Shown here one piece after another: positions 8,692 to 12,500 of a stretch of 12,500 nt of DNA. Below the pieces are notes generated by a model. The model saw only the letters and a list, made by a program, of their open reading frames with translations, searched no databases and was not told the origin of the DNA. The stretch comes from Penaeus vannamei. Its lineage: Eukaryota > Arthropoda > Malacostraca > Decapoda > Penaeidae. Where the stretch lies: NCBI RefSeq assembly GCF_042767895.1, contig NC_091589.1:17334228-17346727 (forward strand), in the 5' to 3' direction. The position numbers were made by a program, and so were the translations under genes. The first letter of the stretch is position 1. Each line of letters starts with the position of its first letter.

Positions 8692-9283
8692 AAAAAAAGG
8701 CTAAAAGTAAAAAAATCCCCTAAGTCGAAAAACGCCAAAATCTAGCCAATTACAGCCTTTTGAGAGAATGGTTCAAAACCCCGCTTTTTCGATTATAAAT
8801 TATATGAATGAGGATTTTAGCATTAATTCTTTTAATTATGATAATTTCCACGATAATCCCACTAATGTTGACGATGATTATGATAATGATAAAAATGAGA
8901 ATGATAATTAAACTAATGATAAAATAATAAATCTAATGATAATTTTGATGATAATAGAAATAATAGCAATGATTAACAATATTCTAATAATTTTCATACC
9001 AATAACAACAATAGAAATGATAATGATAATGATATTACTGTTATTATAATTTCTATTATTGCTGTTATTTTCCCTAAAATTATTATTATCATTATCCTTA
9101 TAGAAAGGGTTATAATGATGAAAATGACATTACTAATTGCCATAATGATGATCACAACTGCAATAATGATAATAATAATAATAGATATGGCGATAATTAT
9201 TACTTTAATAATGATAATGATAATAATAATGACAAAAAGGATAATAATAATCATAATGATAATTATTGAGCCTATTTATTTTG
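8692..9283 (-). repeat. Satellite monomer, class b, inverted (592 bp)
   Basis: Shows AAAACGCCAAAATC, GAATGGTTCAAAACCCC and TATATGAATGAGGATTTTAG, the reverse complements of the class b diagnostics at 440-1032. The anchor at its 9283 end is degenerate (GAGCCTATTTATTTTGAAC). Confidence 0.82.
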
Positions 9284-9892
9284 AACAAAAGGCTAAAAGT
9301 TAAAAAATCGCATAAGTCGAAAAACGGCAAAATCTAGCCAATTACAGCCTTTTGAAAGAATGGTAGAAAACCCCCCTTTTTCGATTCTAAATTATAATTA
9401 TGAGGATTTTAGCATTAATTCTTATAATTATGATAATTTCCACGATAATCAAGCTAATGTTGACAATAATTATGATAATGATAATAATGACAATAATAAT
9501 GATAATAATGACAATGATAATTAGAATGATAAAATAATAATTCTAATGATGATTTTGATGATAATTGAAATAATAGCAATAATTAACAATATTCTAAAAA
9601 TTTTCATACCAATAACATCAATAGAAATTGTAATGATAATGCTATTACAGTTATTATAATTTCTATTATTGCTGTTATTTTCCCTAAAATTATCATTATT
9701 ATCATTATCATTATACAAAGGGTTATAATGATGAAAATTACATTAATAATTGCCATAATGATGATAATAACTGCAATAATGATAATTATGGAGATAGTTA
9801 TTACTTTAATGAGGATGATAATGACAATAATAATAATAAGGACAAAAAGGATAATAATAATCATAATGATAATTATTGAACCCATTTATAAG
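9284..9892 (-). repeat. Satellite monomer, class f, inverted (609 bp)
   Basis: Carries GATAATCAAGCTAATGTTGA and CCTTTTGAAAGAATGGTAGA, the reverse complements of the class f diagnostics at 2683 and 5788. A locally duplicated AATAATGACAATAATAATG stretch lies near 9480-9515, matching the local duplication near 6165-6200. In the A direction it follows class e, as in the left array. Confidence 0.83.
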
Positions 9893-10158
9893 GAAAAAAG
9901 GCTAAAAGTAAAAAAAATCCCAGAAGTCGAAGACGGCAAAATCTAAAGGCTTTTTAGAGAATAGTCTAAAAAAACCCTTTTCGATTCTAAATGATAATTA
10001 TGAGGATTTTAGCATTAATGATGATGATTATGATCATTTCCACGATAATCCCACTAATGTTGACGATACTTATGATAATAATGACAATGCTAATTAGAAT
10101 AATGATAAAATAATTCTAATGATAATTTTAATGATAATTATTGAGCCCTTTTATAATG
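9893..10158 (-). repeat. Satellite monomer, class e, inverted (266 bp)
   Basis: Short class with the shared deletion joint (TTTTAATGATAATTATTGAG), CCCAGAAGTCGAAGACGGC and AGGCTTTTTAGAGAATAGTC. It is the shortest class e copy in the window. Confidence 0.87.
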
Positions 10159-11005
10159 AAAAAAGGCTAGTAGTAAAAAAATCCCAAAAGTCGAAAACGG
10201 CAAAATCTAGCCAATTACAGCCCATTGAGAGAATGGTCGAAAACCCCCCTTTTTCGATTCGAAATGATAATTATGAGGATTTTAGCATTCAGATAATTAT
10301 GATAATTTCCACGATAATCCCACTACTGTTGACGATAATTATGATAATGATAATGACAATGATAATTAGAAGTGATAAAATAATAATTGTAATGATAATT
10401 ATGATAATAGAAATAATAGCAATAATTAACAATATTCTAATAATTTTCATACTAATAACATTAATAGAAATGATAATGATAATGTTATTACTGTTATTAT
10501 AATTTCTAATATTGCTGTAATTTTCTCTAAAATTATCATTATCACAATTATCATTATTGTAAGGGTTATAATGATGAAAATGACATTAGTTATTGCCATA
10601 ATGATAATAATGACAATGATAATTAGAATATTTATTAAAACAATAATTGGAATAATAATTTTGATGATAATAGAAATAATAGCAATAATTAACAATATTC
10701 TAATCATTTTCATACCAATAACAATAGAAATGACAATGATAATGCTATTGCTGTTATTTTAATTTCTATTATTGCTGTTATTTTCCCTAAAATTATCATT
10801 ATCATTATCATTATAGAAAGGGTTATAATGATGAAAATGACATTAATGATTGCTATAATAATGATAATAACTGGAATAATGATAATAATGATGATAATCA
10901 TGGCGATAATGATTACTTTAATGATGATAATGACAATAATGATAATAATAATTGCAAAAAGGATAATAATAATCACAATGATAGTTATTGAGCCCATCTA
11001 TAATG
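10159..11005 (-). repeat. Satellite monomer, class c, inverted (847 bp)
   Basis: Longest monomer in the window, because the middle segment is doubled. GCAATAATTAACAATATTCT occurs near 10420 and again near 10682, and AAATTATCATTATCA-type sequence near 10531 and 10792. The core is complete, with GGCTAGTAGT corresponding to the class c variant. It is probably the copy closest to the ancestral class c, since the other two each carry an extra deletion. Confidence 0.82.
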
Positions 11006-11608
11006 AAAAAAAGGCTAAAAGTAAAAAAAATCCCATCAGTCGAAAAACGCCAAAATCTAGCCAATAACAGCCTTTTGAGAGAAAGGTTCAAAACCCCCCT
11101 TTTTCGATTCTAAGTTGTATGAAAGAGGATTTTAGCATTAATTCTTATAATTATGATAATTTCCACGATAATCCCACTCATGTTGACGATGATTATGATA
11201 ATAATGATAATAATAAGAATGATAATTAAAATAATGATAAAATAATAATTCTAATGATAATTTTGATAATAGAAATAATAGCAATGATTAACAACATTCT
11301 AATAATTTTCCTACCAATAACAACAATAGAAATGATAATGATAATGCTATTACTGTTATTATAATTTCTATTACTGCTGTTATTTTCCCTAAAATTATCA
11401 TTATTATAATGATCATTATAGAAATATAATAACGAAAATGACATTAATAATTGCCATAATGATGATAACTGCAATAATGATAATGATAATGATATGGCGA
11501 TAATTATTACTTTAATGATAATGACAATAATGATAATGACAATAATGATAATAATTACAAAAAGAATAATAATAATCACAATGATAGTTATTGAGCCCAT
11601 CTATAATG
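11006..11608 (-). repeat. Satellite monomer, class b, inverted (603 bp)
   Basis: Shows AAACGCCAAAATC, GAGAAAGGTTCAAAACCCC and GTATGAAAGAGGATTTTAGC, matching class b. The anchor at its 11608 end is the CATTATAGATGGGC form followed by AACTATCATTGTG, which in the left array begins class c. Confidence 0.8.
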
Positions 11609-12104
11609 AAAAAAAAGGCTAAAAGTCGAAAAACCAAAATCTAGCCAATTACAGCCTTTTGAGAGAATGGTCGAAACCCCTTTTTCGATACTAAATGATA
11701 ATTATTAGGATTTAATTAATTCTGATAATTATATTAATTTCCACGATAATCCCACTAATGACAAGGATAATTAGAATAATGATAAAATAATAATTCTAAT
11801 GATAATTTTGATGATAATAGAAATAATAGCAATAATTAACAATATTCTAATAATTTTCATATGAATAATAACAATAGAAAGGATAATGATAATGCTATTA
11901 CTGTTATTAGGATTTCTATTATTGCTGTTATTTTCCCAAAAATTATCATTATTACCATTATCATTATAGAAAGGGTTATAATGATGAAAATGACTTTGAT
12001 AATTGCCATAATGATAATAACTGCAATAATGATAATGATAATTATGGCGATAATCATTACTTTAATGATGATAATGACAATAATTATTGAGCCCATTTAT
12101 AATG
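11609..12104 (-). repeat. Satellite monomer, class x, inverted (496 bp)
   Basis: Shortened monomer near the array edge. TTGACGATAATTATG next to CCCACTAATG is lost near 11758, and the core end is compressed (AAAAGTCGAAAAACCAAAATC lacks the usual spacer and GGC). Several scattered losses suggest decay at the edge. It does not match any one left-array class clearly. Confidence 0.7.
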
Positions 12105-12129
12105 AAAAAAGGTTAGAGTAAAAGAATCC
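12105..12129 (-). repeat. Monomer remnant at right edge of satellite
   Basis: AAAAAAGGTTAGAGTAAAAG followed by AATCCC is the end of a further monomer core in reverse complement. Satellite homology stops at CCCAAAA: monomers continue with GTCGAAAA, whereas here TGAGCC follows. Confidence 0.8.
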
Positions 12130-12188
12130 CAAAATGAGCCATAATACTTTAAAATCGGACCGAAAATACGTGTGCTATGGGTAAAAAT
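12130..12188 (+). repeat. 59-bp direct repeat, copy 1, abutting satellite edge
   Basis: It begins CAAAATGAGCCATAATAC and ends CTATGGGTAAAAAT. It equals 12347-12405 except for one base (G at 12180, C at 12397). The start coincides with the end of satellite homology. It has no similarity to the satellite core beyond the shared CAAAA. Confidence 0.97.
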
Positions 12189-12346
12189 TTGTGAAAAGTT
12201 GACCTTACTTTTTTCTTGGTGAATATTTTGCGAAAGGTGACTAACACCCTGATAGGAGATTTTGAAACATATGTCACTTTTACAAGAACCACATGAATAT
12301 ATTGCAAATCCTTATGGCCGCATGTAATATAACTATTATTCAGCTA
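12189..12346. other. Non-satellite spacer between the 59-bp repeats
   Basis: 158 bp of more complex sequence without the ATT/ATC pattern. No open frame of useful length, no RNA gene and no recognised element. It contains two loosely similar short stretches, GTGAAAAGTTGACC near 12191 and GCGAAAGGTGACTAA near 12230, and a palindrome ACATATGT at 12267-12274. No function can be assigned. Confidence 0.6.
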
Positions 12347-12405
12347 CAAAATGAGCCATAATACTTTAAAATCGGACCGAAAATACGTGTGCTATGCGTA
12401 AAAAT
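12347..12405 (+). repeat. 59-bp direct repeat, copy 2
   Basis: Second copy, 217 bp after the first. Homology starts at the same CAAAATGAGCC and fades after GTAAAAAT: the following bases (GTGAAGGACC here, TTGTGAAAAG in copy 1) show at most weak similarity. It may be a duplicated flank segment or part of a dispersed element; one window cannot distinguish these. Confidence 0.97.
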
Positions 12406-12500
12406 GTGAAGGACCTGATAATCCCGATCGTATTCCTTTTTATTATGTTTACATTTTACATGACAAATCATGTACAGAATACTTGTACTTGATATAATTA
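12406..12500. other. Non-satellite right flank
   Basis: 95 bp of AT-rich but non-repetitive sequence. It holds one short inverted repeat at 12457-12474. No gene start or other signal was recognised. Confidence 0.5.
12457..12474. other. Short perfect inverted repeat (7-bp stem, 4-nt loop)
   Basis: TACATGA, loop CAAA, TCATGTA. The stem is perfect but short and AT-rich, with no T tract after it. It may be chance; no role is claimed. Confidence 0.45.

Larger units (their letters stand above)
7615..9283 (-). repeat. Partial higher-order repeat of right array (b-c-e), cut at junction
   Basis: In the minus direction it reads b (8692-9283), c (7892-8691) and e (7615-7891), then stops at the orientation switch where f would be expected. 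It matches 9893-11608 monomer by monomer. Confidence 0.78.
9284..11608 (-). repeat. Higher-order repeat copy of right array (b-c-e-f)
   Basis: Read in the minus direction, this block is b (11006-11608), c (10159-11005), e (9893-10158) and f (9284-9892), about 2.33 kb in total. The next block down, 7615-9283, repeats b, c and e with lengths 592, 800 and 277. Class assignment rests on shared variants, not length alone: GGCG in place of GCCG and TTGAACCATTC-type changes in b, a doubled middle in c, a missing middle in e, and ATTAGCTTGATTAT in f. Confidence 0.8.
7615..12129 (-). repeat. Right satellite array, orientation B (inverted)
   Basis: Same satellite family, but every monomer is in reverse complement. 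The inverted anchor (TATTGAGCCCATTTATAATG-like) ends at 7614, 7891, 8691, 9283, 9892, 10158, 11005, 11608 and 12104. Intervals are 277, 800, 592, 609, 266, 847, 603 and 496 bp. The plus strand is now ATG/ATA/AAT-rich, with G instead of C. The array stops inside a truncated monomer at about 12129, where non-satellite sequence begins. No coding or RNA gene is supported inside it. Confidence 0.95.

Noticed and set aside
12229..12256. Small hairpin GGTG ACTAA CACC in the flank as a terminator
   Set aside because: The stem is only four base pairs with no T tract, and there is no gene upstream.
1..12500. tRNA, rRNA, transposase or viral genes
   Set aside because: No tRNA-like cloverleaf motifs, rRNA-like conserved blocks or recognisable catalytic protein motifs were seen on either strand. 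The little non-satellite sequence (12130-12500) has no useful open frame.

Overview
The window is eukaryote-like, AT-rich, non-coding satellite DNA. About 12.1 of the 12.5 kb is tandem copies of one repeat family, typically 570-600 bp per monomer. No gene, RNA gene or transposase was recognised. Long open frames exist, but they come from (ATT/ATC)n-type sequence and would encode runs of Ile or Asn/Asp. The species cannot be named from this sequence. Long nested satellite arrays without genes argue against a bacterium or a compact virus.

Each monomer has three parts. (1) It opens with an anchor resembling CATTATAAATGGGCTCAATA. (2) A body of ATT/ATC-type microsatellite-like sequence follows, containing one internal block where the strand bias flips. 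(3) It closes with a more complex core of about 200 bp. The core contains motifs such as CAACATTAGTGGGATTATCG, TTTAGAATCGAAAAAGG, CCATTCTCTCAATGGGCTG, GATTTTGCCGTTTTTCGAC and an oligo-T run before ACTTTTAGCC. I named monomer classes (a to j, x) by length and by shared diagnostic changes.

Layout: bases 1-7609 hold a left array with all monomers in one orientation (called A), running off the left edge of the window. At about 7606-7614 the orientation flips abruptly, inside a truncated monomer. Bases 7615-12129 hold a right array of the same family in the opposite orientation (B). The left array reads a-b-c, then (d-e-f-g-h-i), then (j-e'-f'-g'-h'-i' cut). This is a six-monomer higher-order repeat of about 3.1 kb, with j equivalent to d. 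The right array, read in the A direction, is x, then (b-c-e-f), then (b-c-e cut), a four-monomer higher-order repeat of about 2.3 kb. The short class e, the long class c and the point-variant classes b and f occur on both sides, so these classes formed before the inversion.

The satellite ends at about 12129. The rest is non-satellite flank with a 59-bp direct repeat (one mismatch) at 12130-12188 and 12347-12405. Its first copy starts exactly where satellite homology stops.

The most notable points are the head-to-head array junction, the two different but related higher-order organisations on either side of it, and the clean array edge abutting a duplicated flank sequence. All coordinates and lengths were read by eye. 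Percent identities were not computed.
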